Assembly (NCBI GenBank): GCA_025055285.1
Contig: JANWXM010000016.1
Coordinates: 1-64,000, forward strand
Origin: Saprospiraceae bacterium
GTDB lineage: Bacteria > Bacteroidota > Bacteroidia > Chitinophagales > Saprospiraceae
Direction of reading: 5' to 3'
DNA length: 64,000 nt
The notes beneath the pieces are model-generated. The model saw nothing but the letters and a program-made list of their open reading frames with translations. It had not been told where the DNA came from and searched no databases. The position numbers were made by a program, and so were the translations under genes. This document shows positions 54,570 through 63,369 of this stretch, in pieces (the stretch's first letter is position 1; each line of letters starts with the position of its first letter).

Positions 54570-54778
54570 GCGTCATCTTTTGATAGGTGTTCTAATTTGG
54601 TTAGTTTCCGCTCGAGCCGAACCAGATAGCCTACGATACCTAGAAAGATGACCAAAAGGGTAACTACGACAACATAGATCTTTCCAGTCTCTCGCATGAA
54701 ATCACGGTTGCCTTCGGCAAAAGCGGCGGGCAAAGATATGCCCACCCACAAAAGAAAAGTCAAAATTCTTCGGGCCAT
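54566..54778 (-). CDS. ccmD: CcmD-like small membrane protein
   Basis: 70 residues from the ATG at 54778 (a TTG three codons upstream is also open). A signal-like first helix (ILTFLLWVGISLPAAFAEG) and a second membrane helix (IYVVVVTLLVIFLGIVGYLV) end in a charged coil (RLERKLTKLEHLSKDD). Size and position after ccsA fit CcmD, the small protein that holds the CcmABC-CcmE heme complex. The stop overlaps the start of glutamate dehydrogenase by four bases. Confidence 0.78.
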   Translation of the reverse strand: MARRILTFLLWVGISLPAAFAEGNRDFMRETGKIYVVVVTLLVIFLGIVGYLVRLERKLTKLEHLSKDDA

Positions 54779-54837
54779 AGGGAACAAAATCTTTTTGCTT
54801 ACCGACTATCTTGGTTTGAAGTGATAAAATATATGGC

Positions 54838-55890
54838 TCAGTCTAATCCTAGAGTCCTGTCCTTCAGGCGTTGGAAACGTATGCGAAGGTCAGCGATCCA
54901 AAAGCCTAGCAGCGTCCAGCCTACGACAGCTGGATAGAAAACAGCGCGCATAGTGTTGTCTAAGTCTTGAGAGCCAAATGCCGGATTACCTGTAGCGCCA
55001 GGGTGCAGGCTATCAAACATCCGAGGCAAGATGTATAGCAACGGAATCAAGGAGGCAAAAGCAAACACATTATACACAGCAGCTAGGCGAGCACTTTTTT
55101 CCGGGTCGCTAAATGAGCCTCGCAGGACGAAGTAGGCAAAATAAATAAGCAAGGCCACAGCAGTCATTAGCTGTTTGATGTCATTGCTCCAGGGCTTTCC
55201 CCACGTATAGGTAGCCCACACCATACCGCTAGCTAAGCCCATTAAGCCAAAGAGGATACCCACTTCAGCATAAGCAGCTGCACGCCGATCGTATTCGGTT
55301 TCAGGATGACGCAGATATTTGAGGCTGTACCATACAGAAGCGGCAAATAAGAACAGCAGTACGAACCACATGGGCACGTGAAAATAAGTATTCCGAATGG
55401 TCTCATACAGAATGTTTTGATAAGGGAAGGAAAAGCCCTTTTGAGGGTGTAGCTTTTCTACAGGGCGCGCTGTCCAAGCTGAATCTAAGGGTATTTGGGT
55501 AGAGCCCGGAGTCTGATGTAAGGTAAAGGCAATAGGTAGGATGGAAGCGCCTTCTGTGGGATGGTCGGCCAGTGCATTGAGCAGGACGAAAGGTTTGCCC
55601 TCTGGCAGGTTAATCGGCATTCGAAAAGTTGCTTCCAAAATAGTGTCATTTATTGGCCGAACCACATCTGCCATTAACGCATATGAGCTGTTGTAGTACA
55701 GCCATACGCGGATAGGCACTTCGCTTGGCCGGCTAAAGAAGGTGTTATAGCCGTAAAAGCGAACGGTTACTTGTTCTCCTGTTCGAGCTGTATTCGGTTC
55801 TACTCGCTCAATGCCCGATTTTAGCGGCACTAGAAAACCCGCTAGTATCGTATACAGCAACAAAATCACAGAGGTTAGTTTCCACCACAT
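54838..55890 (-). CDS. ccmC: Heme export/cytochrome c maturation protein CcmC/CcsA type, with large periplasmic insertion
   Basis: 350 residues from the ATG at 55890 (MWWKLTSVILLLYTILAGFL), which avoids the long overlap with ccmB given by a start at 55995. Six later membrane helices carry the family marks: NTYFHVPMWF with His171, the Trp-rich heme loop VWATYTWGKPWSND, and a second His in DSLHPG. CcmC loads heme onto CcmE. Relatives are about 220 residues; here about 130 extra residues (27-157) sit between the first helix and the conserved core, beginning IERVEPNTARTGEQVTVRFY like an IPT/TIG beta domain. Confidence 0.88.
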   Translation of the reverse strand: MWWKLTSVILLLYTILAGFLVPLKSGIERVEPNTARTGEQVTVRFYGYNTFFSRPSEVPIRVWLYYNSSYALMADVVRPINDTILEATFRMPINLPEGKPFVLLNALADHPTEGASILPIAFTLHQTPGSTQIPLDSAWTARPVEKLHPQKGFSFPYQNILYETIRNTYFHVPMWFVLLFLFAASVWYSLKYLRHPETEYDRRAAAYAEVGILFGLMGLASGMVWATYTWGKPWSNDIKQLMTAVALLIYFAYFVLRGSFSDPEKSARLAAVYNVFAFASLIPLLYILPRMFDSLHPGATGNPAFGSQDLDNTMRAVFYPAVVGWTLLGFWIADLRIRFQRLKDRTLGLD

Positions 55891-55907
55891 AAAAACAGCA
55901 GTAAAGT

Positions 55908-56567
55908 TTAATCGCGCCAGATGTAGGGAAAGAGCACAAACACAAGTGCTACTAAAATAGCGTCTACTGCCAAGAGGTTGCGCACATCTGGCCAAATACC
56001 TCCAGACAAAGTTGATGGAGCAAAAGAAGCAACCGATAAGCGCAACAAAGTAAGTAAAATGGGCAACACTACGGGAAAACTTAAAATAGCCACTAGGGTG
56101 GCGCTTTGGTCGGCCTTTGCAGCTATGGCCGAAATAAAAGTAAACGCAACAGAAAAACTCGCACTACCCAACGCTAACACACCAATAAACAGCGGCCACC
56201 GTTGCACAGGACTATTACTTACCAAACTAAAGGCAACCAATGCTAACCCTCCTAGAACCATAAGCAACAGAGCATTATATATCATCTTGGCCAAGAGTAG
56301 AGTTGCTGGGTCTACTACTTGGTAGTAGTACAACTGGCGAGCGCCACTTTCGCGTATGAAGCTCTTAACTACAGCATTAATAGAGGCAAATAGCACAATG
56401 AGCCAAAAGAGGGTATTCCAAACTGGAGGTGAAGGTTTTACAGAAGCTACATACACTACGAATACCATGCTTACTACATGAAGAACAATGCCACTAAGTG
56501 CATAACGTTGCCGTAACTCAAGGATTACTTCTTTGTGCAACAACGGCCAAAGGTTTTTCCAATTCAT
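55908..56567 (-). CDS. ccmB: Heme exporter permease CcmB
   Basis: 219 residues from the ATG at 56567 (MNWKNLWPLLHKEVILELRQ), six membrane helices. ELRQRYALSGIVLHV and FIRESGARQLYYYQVVDPAT are CcmB hallmarks; the latter matches the conserved ESGA...YY of the Bacteroidota form. With CcmA (ATPase, not in this window) and CcmC it releases heme-charged CcmE. It is first of the ccmB-ccmC-ccmD-gdhA run. The frame is open 15 codons further upstream. Confidence 0.9.
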   Translation of the reverse strand: MNWKNLWPLLHKEVILELRQRYALSGIVLHVVSMVFVVYVASVKPSPPVWNTLFWLIVLFASINAVVKSFIRESGARQLYYYQVVDPATLLLAKMIYNALLLMVLGGLALVAFSLVSNSPVQRWPLFIGVLALGSASFSVAFTFISAIAAKADQSATLVAILSFPVVLPILLTLLRLSVASFAPSTLSGGIWPDVRNLLAVDAILVALVFVLFPYIWRD

Positions 56568-56689
56568 GTCTTTCTCTCGGACAATACCCATTCGACGGCA
56601 AAGGAACGACAAAACGTTGGTGCTACAAGGTAACCAGTCATTTCAAATATCACTCTTTATCGGAATTTTCTTACCTTTAAAACACATAA

Positions 56690-57400
56690 ATGTCCTTACG
56701 GATGTACCGCACTCATTTCGCCTGGCTTTTCACTATCGCAACGTCCTCTATGGTTTTCAGCCAAGATGACGAGGGCTTAAAAGATCCTGTCTTCAACTTT
56801 GGTATTCAGGCAGGCGTTATTACACCAAGCGCTTTGTTTAGCGTACGCCGCACTGTACGCGAAGCAGAGAACGTGCTTTATCGAATTGACCCTGGTACAG
56901 GCTTTCAGGTGGGAGGATTGGCTATTTTTCGCTTATCACGGCGCTTCCAACTCCAAGGCGGATTCACCCTCTTGCTGCGCAACTACGATTGTTCTGCTGC
57001 CTATGAGGAGCAAGTGCTGCGCGTGCGTTTAAATACGACACTTTATGAAATACCTATCCTCTTTACCTACTATCAACGCATAGGCGAGCGCCTTTTGCTC
57101 TCGTTGGGAACGGGCATCAACTTGCAAACGCTACCTAGTGACTTAGGTGTGCGTGAGCAACACCTGCAAATACTGGCGCTCCACAAGGCCTTTGCCTTGC
57201 CAGCAAGCCTTACAGGACTAGGTCTTGAGTTCCGAGCCAAGGGGCGAGGCGGCTTTTTCGCTGGACTGTCGTACTGTATTACGCCTTTCCACCTCTATGA
57301 TACAGTATTTCTCAGCAAATTCGATGGGCGCGAACGGGTCTATCCCGTGCCTCATAGAGGTGATTATTTTGGTTTGGTAGCGCGCTATTATTTGGATTAA
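56690..57400 (+). CDS. Outer-membrane beta-barrel protein (PorT-like)
   Basis: 236 residues: signal peptide (HFAWLFTIATSSMVFSQ, cleavage near 25), then about eight amphipathic strands such as FNFGIQAGVITPSALFSV, TGFQVGGLAIFRLSRRFQLQ, LYEIPILFTYYQRIGERLLL and YFGLVARYYLD with an aromatic last strand. This is the outer_membrane_beta-barrel_2 / PorT pattern. PorT itself belongs to the T9SS, but many barrels look alike, so only the location is safe. The RemB-like gene follows after 40 bases. A near-consensus TACCTTTA box lies at 56672-56679. Confidence 0.8.
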   Translation: MSLRMYRTHFAWLFTIATSSMVFSQDDEGLKDPVFNFGIQAGVITPSALFSVRRTVREAENVLYRIDPGTGFQVGGLAIFRLSRRFQLQGGFTLLLRNYDCSAAYEEQVLRVRLNTTLYEIPILFTYYQRIGERLLLSLGTGINLQTLPSDLGVREQHLQILALHKAFALPASLTGLGLEFRAKGRGGFFAGLSYCITPFHLYDTVFLSKFDGRERVYPVPHRGDYFGLVARYYLD

Positions 57401-57424
57401 AACTTTGCTGAAAAGCGGCGCAGC

Positions 57425-57432
57425 TATCTTTG
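57425..57432 (+). promoter_or_regulatory. -7 box very close to the RemB-like start
   Basis: TATCTTTG, a full TAnnTTTG match, ends only 8 bases before the ATG at 57441. If used, the transcript would have almost no leader. Confidence 0.4.
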
Positions 57433-57440
57433 CCCGGCAT

Positions 57441-59135
57441 ATGCGCTTTTCTCTCGTTTTTCTTTGCGTTTTTCTTTGCGGATACTGTTCCATTTTGGCC
57501 CAGAGGCCACCCGTGCCGATGCAGTCGCTCGGTCAGCACCTTATTGAACGCTGGAGTGTGTGCATGGGTGAAAGCAAGGTGCATCTCTCTGTGCGTCCGT
57601 ACACGCGTGAGGATGCCGTTTCGATTGCCTATCACGCCGATACGGTGCTTGTCGGCTCGCTCGACCAGTGGGCAGTCCAGTATATTTTCGACGATAACAA
57701 TGAGTGGCTAACGACTGCTGACAGCTTCCGCTACTGCCGTTCACGCCGCCCCCTATTTAGGCATTTTTACCGGTCGCCAGCGCATCTGTTTGAAGTGAAT
57801 ACTGAACACTTTCGCCTGCGCGCGAATCCTATGTTACATCTCTCGGTAGGCTGGCAAAACCATGCATCTGTGCCGTTGTTTGTTAATCAGCGCGGTCTTG
57901 AGGTGCGCGGAGATGCCGATGGACGCCTTTTTTTCTACACTGACTTAGTAGAGACGCAAGCCCAGTTCGCCCGATACGTTGACCAGTGGGTAGAGACCTA
58001 TCAAGCCTTGCCCGGCACAGGGTTTTTCAAACCTTATCGCCCGCGTTGGCTTCGCGAGAGCACAGCCTATGACTACAACATCGCCCAAGCAGGCATAGGC
58101 TTCTACCTGACGCGACACGTAGGCGTTCAATTGGGCCATGGGCGCTTTTTCATTGGCCATGGGCAGCGCTCGCTCTTCCTCTCTGATGTGGGCAACGTAG
58201 CTTTCTTCTTGCGCATCAACACACGCATCTGGAAACTGCATTATCAAAACCTATTCTTGGAGCTTCATCCCATTTCTACCGTTGTACCGCGTCCATCTAA
58301 CAGCTTATTACCCAAGAAGTATGCTGCTTTACATTACCTCAGCTGGAAAGTACGGCGGAATCTAAACCTTGGCTTTTTCGAGGGAGTTATTTTCAATCGA
58401 AGCCGTCAATTTGAGTGGCAGTATTTAAATCCGGTCATTCTTTACCGCTCGGTAGAGGGCATGCTAGGCAGCCCCGACAACGTCTTAATAGGCCTGGAAG
58501 CACGTTGGGACTTAGCCCGATGCCTTAGTCTATATGGGCAATTTCTCTTGGATGAGTTTTTTTCATCCGAACTCTTCGGTCGAAATCGCCAAGGCGGCTG
58601 GTGGGGCAATAAATATGGCGCTCAGGTAGGTCTAAAGTATTTTAACGCTTTCAGTATTCCGTATTTGGACTTACAAGTAGAGGTGAACGCAGTGCGACCT
58701 TTCACCTATTCTAGTTTCGACTCTCTCAACAGTTATACGCACTACTCATTGCCCCTCGCCCATCCGCTTTGGGCTAATTTTCGCGAAGGAGTGGCGTTGG
58801 TGCGCTATCAGCCTCATCCGCGCTGGACATTCGCTGTGCGTACTCTGATTGCGCGCACAGGTGAAGACCCACTCGGCCAGAATTGGGGTGGAAACCCGTT
58901 GCTCTCTAACCTTTCTCGCGCTCAAGATTACCGCAATCGAATTGGTCAGGGCATCACTACTTACCTGCACCTCGTCGGTGCAGAGCTCCATTGGCAGTGG
59001 AAACACAACCTTTTTTGGGAAGCGCAATTCCTCTGGCGCTCAAAGCGGAGCGCCGACCCAGCGCGCAACATGGAAACGCGTCTCCTTACCCTCGGCTTGC
59101 GCTGGAATGTGTGGTACCGAATGGCGGATTTCTAA
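57441..59135 (+). CDS. remB: Gliding motility protein RemB-like / Wzi-like outer-membrane barrel
   Basis: 564 residues from the ATG at 57441, where MRFSLVFLCVFLCGYCSILA is a signal peptide; a TTG at 57405 is also in frame. The central part has YDYNIAQAGIGFYLTRHVGV, GHGRFFIGHGQRSLFLSDVG and YQNLFLELHPIS, matching the RemB/capsule assembly Wzi barrel pattern. Many later aromatic strands end with LTLGLRWNVWYRMADF. RemB is needed for colony spreading in Flavobacterium; Wzi binds capsule. Upstream is another barrel gene. Its last 96 bases overlap an opposite-strand ORF. Confidence 0.82.
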   Translation: MRFSLVFLCVFLCGYCSILAQRPPVPMQSLGQHLIERWSVCMGESKVHLSVRPYTREDAVSIAYHADTVLVGSLDQWAVQYIFDDNNEWLTTADSFRYCRSRRPLFRHFYRSPAHLFEVNTEHFRLRANPMLHLSVGWQNHASVPLFVNQRGLEVRGDADGRLFFYTDLVETQAQFARYVDQWVETYQALPGTGFFKPYRPRWLRESTAYDYNIAQAGIGFYLTRHVGVQLGHGRFFIGHGQRSLFLSDVGNVAFFLRINTRIWKLHYQNLFLELHPISTVVPRPSNSLLPKKYAALHYLSWKVRRNLNLGFFEGVIFNRSRQFEWQYLNPVILYRSVEGMLGSPDNVLIGLEARWDLARCLSLYGQFLLDEFFSSELFGRNRQGGWWGNKYGAQVGLKYFNAFSIPYLDLQVEVNAVRPFTYSSFDSLNSYTHYSLPLAHPLWANFREGVALVRYQPHPRWTFAVRTLIARTGEDPLGQNWGGNPLLSNLSRAQDYRNRIGQGITTYLHLVGAELHWQWKHNLFWEAQFLWRSKRSADPARNMETRLLTLGLRWNVWYRMADF

Positions 59136-59408
59136 TGTGTTGAAGAAAGGCACCTTTGCCACATCCTCGAAGAAATCGATGCTGGCCGTTAAATTTGGTT
59201 CCAATTCAGGCGTAACATGCAGCACTACCCGCTTGGGAAACAAGATCTTGAGGTTGTCTACTAGAATGGTTTCGTCTACGCAGACAAAACGGAGCGGGTC
59301 TATCGGTTTGCCGCATAAACTTCGCAATATTTCTCGAGCTGTCCGCACTGCTTCAGCAAATCGCTGTTTGTTTCTACGCTGAAAAACTCTGATGCGCCCA
59401 TTATTCAC
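59040..59408 (-). CDS. Possible hypothetical protein, antisense to the RemB-like 3' end
   Basis: 122 codons from a GTG at 59408. The text GKPIDPLRFVCVDETILVDN, LKILFPKRVVLHVTPELEP and DFFEDVAKVPFFNTLEI looks protein-like (ordered helix and strand pattern), and the frame stays open 13 codons further upstream without an ATG. No family recognised. It overlaps the RemB-like gene by 96 bases, which argues against it. Confidence 0.35.
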   Translation of the reverse strand: MNNGRIRVFQRRNKQRFAEAVRTAREILRSLCGKPIDPLRFVCVDETILVDNLKILFPKRVVLHVTPELEPNLTASIDFFEDVAKVPFFNTLEIRHSVPHIPAQAEGKETRFHVARWVGAPL

Positions 59409-59782
59409 CTGTTGTTCATCGCGGCTATGTCCAAATTTAGCAAAGTGTTCATTCTCTCCGATTTAAACCCCTGGCGAGGCGTTTTGATGGAAGATGCCTA
59501 TGTTGCAATACTGAGCTTCACAACAGAAGAGAGGAAGCGGTTTTTTTTTCGGCGCGGATTGGTGAGATAGCCCGATGGCCCAGGGCTTGTTAGTGGAGAC
59601 GTTACAGGAAAAGATTCAGCTGCACTACAGAGGGTATTTGTAGGATGAGCGGACGTACGGGCATGATCCGTTTTCGCTCTTGGGTTTGCTGAGCCATGTG
59701 TTGGGTCAGGCAAATCAGTCATCTCGTCGGGTTTGGGCTTCGATGCCGGCCTCCGAAGCGCAAAAAGTACACCGTCGGCCAA
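59409..59782. other. Gene-poor region, 374 bases
   Basis: A homopolymer of nine T residues at 59531-59539 and a 94-codon minus-strand frame rich in Pro, Ser and Arg (59498-59782) that I do not believe is a gene. On the plus strand a 41-codon frame from 59425 (MSKFSKVFILSDLNPWRG) ends just after the T run. Confidence 0.4.
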
Positions 59783-60562
59783 TCACTTTCGGCGGCCTAG
59801 TTGCAGATTTACAAAGAAGTTAACGAATAACCGTTGGTTGGCGCTCGATACAAGAATAGGTAGTTCCGTGGGAAAAGCGTCGAGCATAGCCCCAACTTCA
59901 AATGCTTTAACAAATTCATCGAAGGCTCCCCAATCAAAGTGCAGGGCTAATGAAGCATTAATGCCTGGTCGAGGGCTAATCTCGCTTAGCCCTCGTGTAA
60001 AAGGCGAAGCACCTTTGATACGTCCGTTTTCGTCGAGAAAGAGATTCGCATTTTCTTCTGAGTATTTTTCGTGCAAAATCCGGCAATCGCCCGGGCGAGA
60101 GGGATTAGGGTAACAGATAGCCAAGTAATATGGCTTTAATAGAGCGAGGGTAGGTCCGAGGGTATAAGTGATTCCTACGGCGACGCCGCGTTGTTTTGCC
60201 TTTTCAGAGAGATATCGCTTAGTGCCCCAACCGCCACGGATTAGAATTGCATTATTCTGTTTGCCAAAGATATAGGGTCGGAAGGTTCGACTCAGCAATG
60301 GATCAGCGCTTTGGCGCTGTTCTTTGGAATGCCGTAATTCGCCAATACTAAGGTGAAAATAAGTAGTTTTGTAATAAGTGTGTAATCGCCCGAACTCCAT
60401 ACCGACAAGAAAGCCGCGCGAAGTAGTAATGCGCAAGTTCACTGTCGTTTCTCGGTTGTAAATAATGCCCACATTGCCGCTCGTCGGGTCAGTGTGCTGT
60501 GCGCGTACAAGGGAGCTGCTCGCAAGCAACGCTACTGCAAAAAGGGCTGTGTGTCGCGCCAT
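59783..60562 (-). CDS. Outer-membrane protein of unknown function
   Basis: 259 residues from the ATG at 60562, where MARHTALFAVALLASSSLVRAQ is a signal peptide; the frame is open 21 codons further upstream. The mature part begins NVGIIYNRETTVNLRITTSRG, GFLVGMEFGRLHTYYKTTYF, and continues with beta strands (NNAILIRGGWGTKRYL, AVGITYTLGPTLALLKPYYL) and a C-terminal Phe-rich strand. I recall this as a conserved unnamed Bacteroidota family; function unknown. Confidence 0.78.
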   Translation of the reverse strand: MARHTALFAVALLASSSLVRAQHTDPTSGNVGIIYNRETTVNLRITTSRGFLVGMEFGRLHTYYKTTYFHLSIGELRHSKEQRQSADPLLSRTFRPYIFGKQNNAILIRGGWGTKRYLSEKAKQRGVAVGITYTLGPTLALLKPYYLAICYPNPSRPGDCRILHEKYSEENANLFLDENGRIKGASPFTRGLSEISPRPGINASLALHFDWGAFDEFVKAFEVGAMLDAFPTELPILVSSANQRLFVNFFVNLQLGRRK

Positions 60563-60698
60563 GATAGACCGATATTTTCTCCAAAAATAAGACTTTTTCA
60601 GTTGCAAAACGCCTTTCTCGAGCATTTGCTTTCTGAGTCCGAAAGTTTTTCAAATGAGTAGGCTCGCAGACTAGGCAATTCTAGGTTAAAGTTGTTGC

Positions 60699-60729
60699 TT
60701 TGCAGGAGATTATGTCTTTTTTACCTTGT
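60699..60729 (+). promoter_or_regulatory. Promoter of the BatB-BatC gene (TTTG-N19-TACCTTGT)
   Basis: TTTG at 60699-60702 and TACCTTGT at 60722-60729, 19 bases apart, resemble the Bacteroidota pair with one change in the -7 box. The ATG at 60750 follows after 20 bases. Confidence 0.5.
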
Positions 60730-60749
60730 GGGTAATAGCTGCAGCTATG

Positions 60750-62414
60750 TTCTCGTTTGAGCATACAGAATACCTGCTTCTGCTCTGGATACTGCCCATA
60801 TGGATAGTTCTTTGGCTAATCTACTTGCGGTGGCGCAGCCGTGCGTTAGGGCGTCTAGCTGCTCAAGAAGTACAGAAGCGTCTACTCCCAGGCTGGTCGG
60901 TCGGCCGTTTTTGGTTGAAGAACGCCTCGTTACTCATCGCTACGGCGTTGCTCATTGTTGCAGCCGCTAACCCTAGACGCGGAGTGCAGGGCCAAGTAAG
61001 CAAGCAGCAAAGCGCTGATGTAATACTAGCACTAGACATCTCTCAGAGCATGTTAGCCCGGGACGTGCTGCCTAATCGGCTAGAGCGTGCCAAAATTTTC
61101 GCCCGGCGCTTGATACAAACCCTAACTGGCGAGCGAATTGGCGTAGTTTTCTTTGCTGGCAATGCCTATCCAGCAATACCCCTCACGACCGATTATGAAG
61201 CAGCCGATATATTGCTACGCTCTGCTACTCCAGAATTCATTAGCGCTCAAGGTTCTAATTTGGGAGAGGCCTTATTGACTGCTCTTGAACGCTTCGATCC
61301 GAGCCCAAATACGGGCCGAGCTATCGTGCTGGTTTCTGATGGCGAAGACCACGAGGGTCTCGTGCCCAAGGCCTTAAATAGATTGCGCGATGCAGGAGTT
61401 GTTGTTTTCTGTGTTGGCGTTGGCACTGCAGAGGGGGCTCCCATCCCATTACCCGAAGGTGAATATAAGCGCGACGCAAATAACCAACTCGTTCAAACGC
61501 GCGCAAACGATGCTCTTTTGCGGCGTATTGCTTCAGCAACACGAGGTGAGTTTTACCGCGTAGAGCAGGCTCCGCGCGCTATTGATGCCATTCGCCGAGA
61601 AATAGGTCGCCTCGAGCACCGCGTTGTGGCCGCCCGTTCCTTTGAAAAGTTCGAGTCGTATTATGCTTGGTTTGCGCTCCCGGCATTCCTACTCTTGACC
61701 CTTTACGCTGCTCTAAGCTGGCGCGTGCGCACAACTCTAATTTTTTCGCTAATGTTCGCCGTGAATTTTTCGGATGGTCTCGCTCAGTCGGCGCATCAAT
61801 GGCTTCAAGAGGGAAACACTCAATACGCCAAAGGTCGCTATGCTGAAGCAGAGAAAGCTTATCGCGAGGCCTTACGTCAGATCCCTGACGACCCTAAAGC
61901 GCTTTATAACATAGGAAATGCTTTCTACAAGCAAAACCAGTATGCTCAAGCTCAGCAAGCGTGGGAAAGAGCTCTTTCCGCTGCCGCCACTCCGGCTCAA
62001 AAGGCCGACGCTTGGCATAACCTCGGCAACGCTCTTGCCCAACAGGGCAAAATCCGGGAAGCCATTCGCGCCTATGAAAACAGCCTTCGATTTCGCCCTG
62101 GTGACATAGATACCAAAACCAACCTTCAACTTGCTCGCCAGAAACTTCGGCAAAATTCTTCCCAGCATCAACAGCGAGAACACTCCTCGCCTGCTAGGAG
62201 TAACGTCTCTCCTAAGAGCGACTCGATGCCTGCACCGCCCTCTCCCTCACGACAGAGCCCTCAGTCATCAACCCATGCAGAGGGCAGGCTAACTCCAGAA
62301 CAAGCGCGTCAACTGCTCGAAACCACCGTAGCGCCACAAGACCAGAACAGTGGGCGAAAGTATCGCCAGAAAACTCCCAAAAAACATGCCCTTTCATCCA
62401 AAAAAGATTGGTAA
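60750..62414 (+). CDS. BatB-BatC fusion: VWA domain protein with TPR tail
   Basis: 554 residues from the ATG at 60750 (an in-frame TTG at 60726 is less likely). Two membrane helices at the start (about 8-25 and 55-72) precede a VWA domain with the MIDAS motif DISQS near 95 and VLVSDGEDHEG. A third helix (about 305-320) and a signal-like hydrophobic segment follow, then three TPR units (about 350-460) and a Pro/Ser/Gln-rich tail. In Bacteroidota batB and batC are usually separate; here they are one ORF, and no batA, batD or batE lies adjacent. Bat proteins act in envelope stress and aerotolerance. Confidence 0.85.
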   Translation, partial: FSFEHTEYLLLLWILPIWIVLWLIYLRWRSRALGRLAAQEVQKRLLPGWSVGRFWLKNASLLIATALLIVAAANPRRGVQGQVSKQQSADVILALDISQSMLARDVLPNRLERAKIFARRLIQTLTGERIGVVFFAGNAYPAIPLTTDYEAADILLRSATPEFISAQGSNLGEALLTALERFDPSPNTGRAIVLVSDGEDHEGLVPKALNRLRDAGVVVFCVGVGTAEGAPIPLPEGEYKRDANNQLVQTRANDALLRRIASATRGEFYRVEQAPRAIDAIRREIGRLEHRVVAARSFEKFESYYAWFALPAFLLLTLYAALSWRVRTTLIFSLMFAVNFSDGLAQSAHQWLQEGNTQYAKGRYAEAEKAYREALRQIPDDPKALYNIGNAFYKQNQYAQAQQAWERALSAAATPAQKADAWHNLGNALAQQGKIREAIRAYENSLRFRPGDIDTKTNLQLARQKLRQNSSQHQQREHSSPARSNVSPKSDSMPAPPSPSRQSPQSSTHAEGRLTPEQARQLLETTVAPQDQNSGRKYRQKTPKKHALSSKKDW

Positions 62415-62479
62415 GCCCTGCGAACAGTTTGACGGCGAGAGTCCTATTTCGAACCTAGTAAACTACAAAATCCCTCAGC

Positions 62480-63259
62480 GTGATTACAATCCTTTCTTAC
62501 AACGTCAATGGCCTGCGCTCAGCTATAAGTAAGGACTTCCTCAAGTGGTTAGCTCAGCAGGCACCGCCTCCAGACATTGTCTGTCTGCAAGAAATCAAAG
62601 CACAGCCCAAGGATTTGTCCCTAGCAGAAGTCGAAGGGTTAGGTTATCAGTGCTTTTGGCATTCAGCGGAAAAACCCGGCTACAGCGGCGTTGCCACATG
62701 GTCTAAGTGTAAGCCCGACCGCGTCATAGCAGGCTGCGGCATCGAAAAATACGACCGCGAGGGCCGCATTTTACGCACCGATTTTGGAGAATGGACGCTG
62801 CTCAACTGCTATTTCCCCTCTGGCACTATGGGTGACGAACGGCAGGCTTTCAAGATGACTTTTTTGGAGGACTTTCTTCATTGGATAATGCATCTTCGAC
62901 AGGAGCGTCCTAATCTCCTTGTCGCAGGAGATTTCAATATTGCGCACACTGAACAGGATATTCACGATCCTAATGGTAATAAAAAAAGCAGTGGCTTCTT
63001 ACCTGAAGAGCGCGCCTGGATGAGTCAATGGTTCAATAGCGGTTTTACTGATGCCTTTCGTTATCGGCACCCTCATCGCGTAGAGTATAGCTGGTGGACC
63101 TTTCGCGCCAATGCGCGTGCCAAAAACAAAGGTTGGCGCATTGATTATTTTTCAGTAAGCAACCACCTCGCAACCCGGATTGTGGAGGTGCGCCATTTGA
63201 ATGAAGTCGTTCATTCCGATCACTGCCCAGTATGGATGCAGATTGATCTAAGCTGTTAA
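62480..63259 (+). CDS. xthA: Exodeoxyribonuclease III
   Basis: 259 residues from a GTG at 62480 (first codons MITILSYNVNGLRSAISKDF). It is an AP endonuclease/3'-exonuclease of base excision repair. Endonuclease-exonuclease-phosphatase marks: PDIVCLQEIKAQPKD with the metal Glu, VAGDFNIAHTEQDIHDP, GWRIDYFSVS and the terminal HSDHCPVWMQI with the catalytic Asp-His. Full length. No nearby repair genes. Confidence 0.93.
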   Translation: MITILSYNVNGLRSAISKDFLKWLAQQAPPPDIVCLQEIKAQPKDLSLAEVEGLGYQCFWHSAEKPGYSGVATWSKCKPDRVIAGCGIEKYDREGRILRTDFGEWTLLNCYFPSGTMGDERQAFKMTFLEDFLHWIMHLRQERPNLLVAGDFNIAHTEQDIHDPNGNKKSSGFLPEERAWMSQWFNSGFTDAFRYRHPHRVEYSWWTFRANARAKNKGWRIDYFSVSNHLATRIVEVRHLNEVVHSDHCPVWMQIDLSC

Positions 63260-63369
63260 AGGAAGGAGTTTTTTCGACTAGTGCAACCTATAGCGAGGAG
63301 GATGCTCTAGTTCGCCGACGCATTTCTCTTCGATGCACTCTGCGGAAAAGCGTCAATGCATTTGGCCTC

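Noticed and set aside
59498-59782. 94-codon minus-strand ORF
   Set aside because: Low-complexity Pro/Ser/Arg composition and crosses a nine-base homopolymer; no domain.
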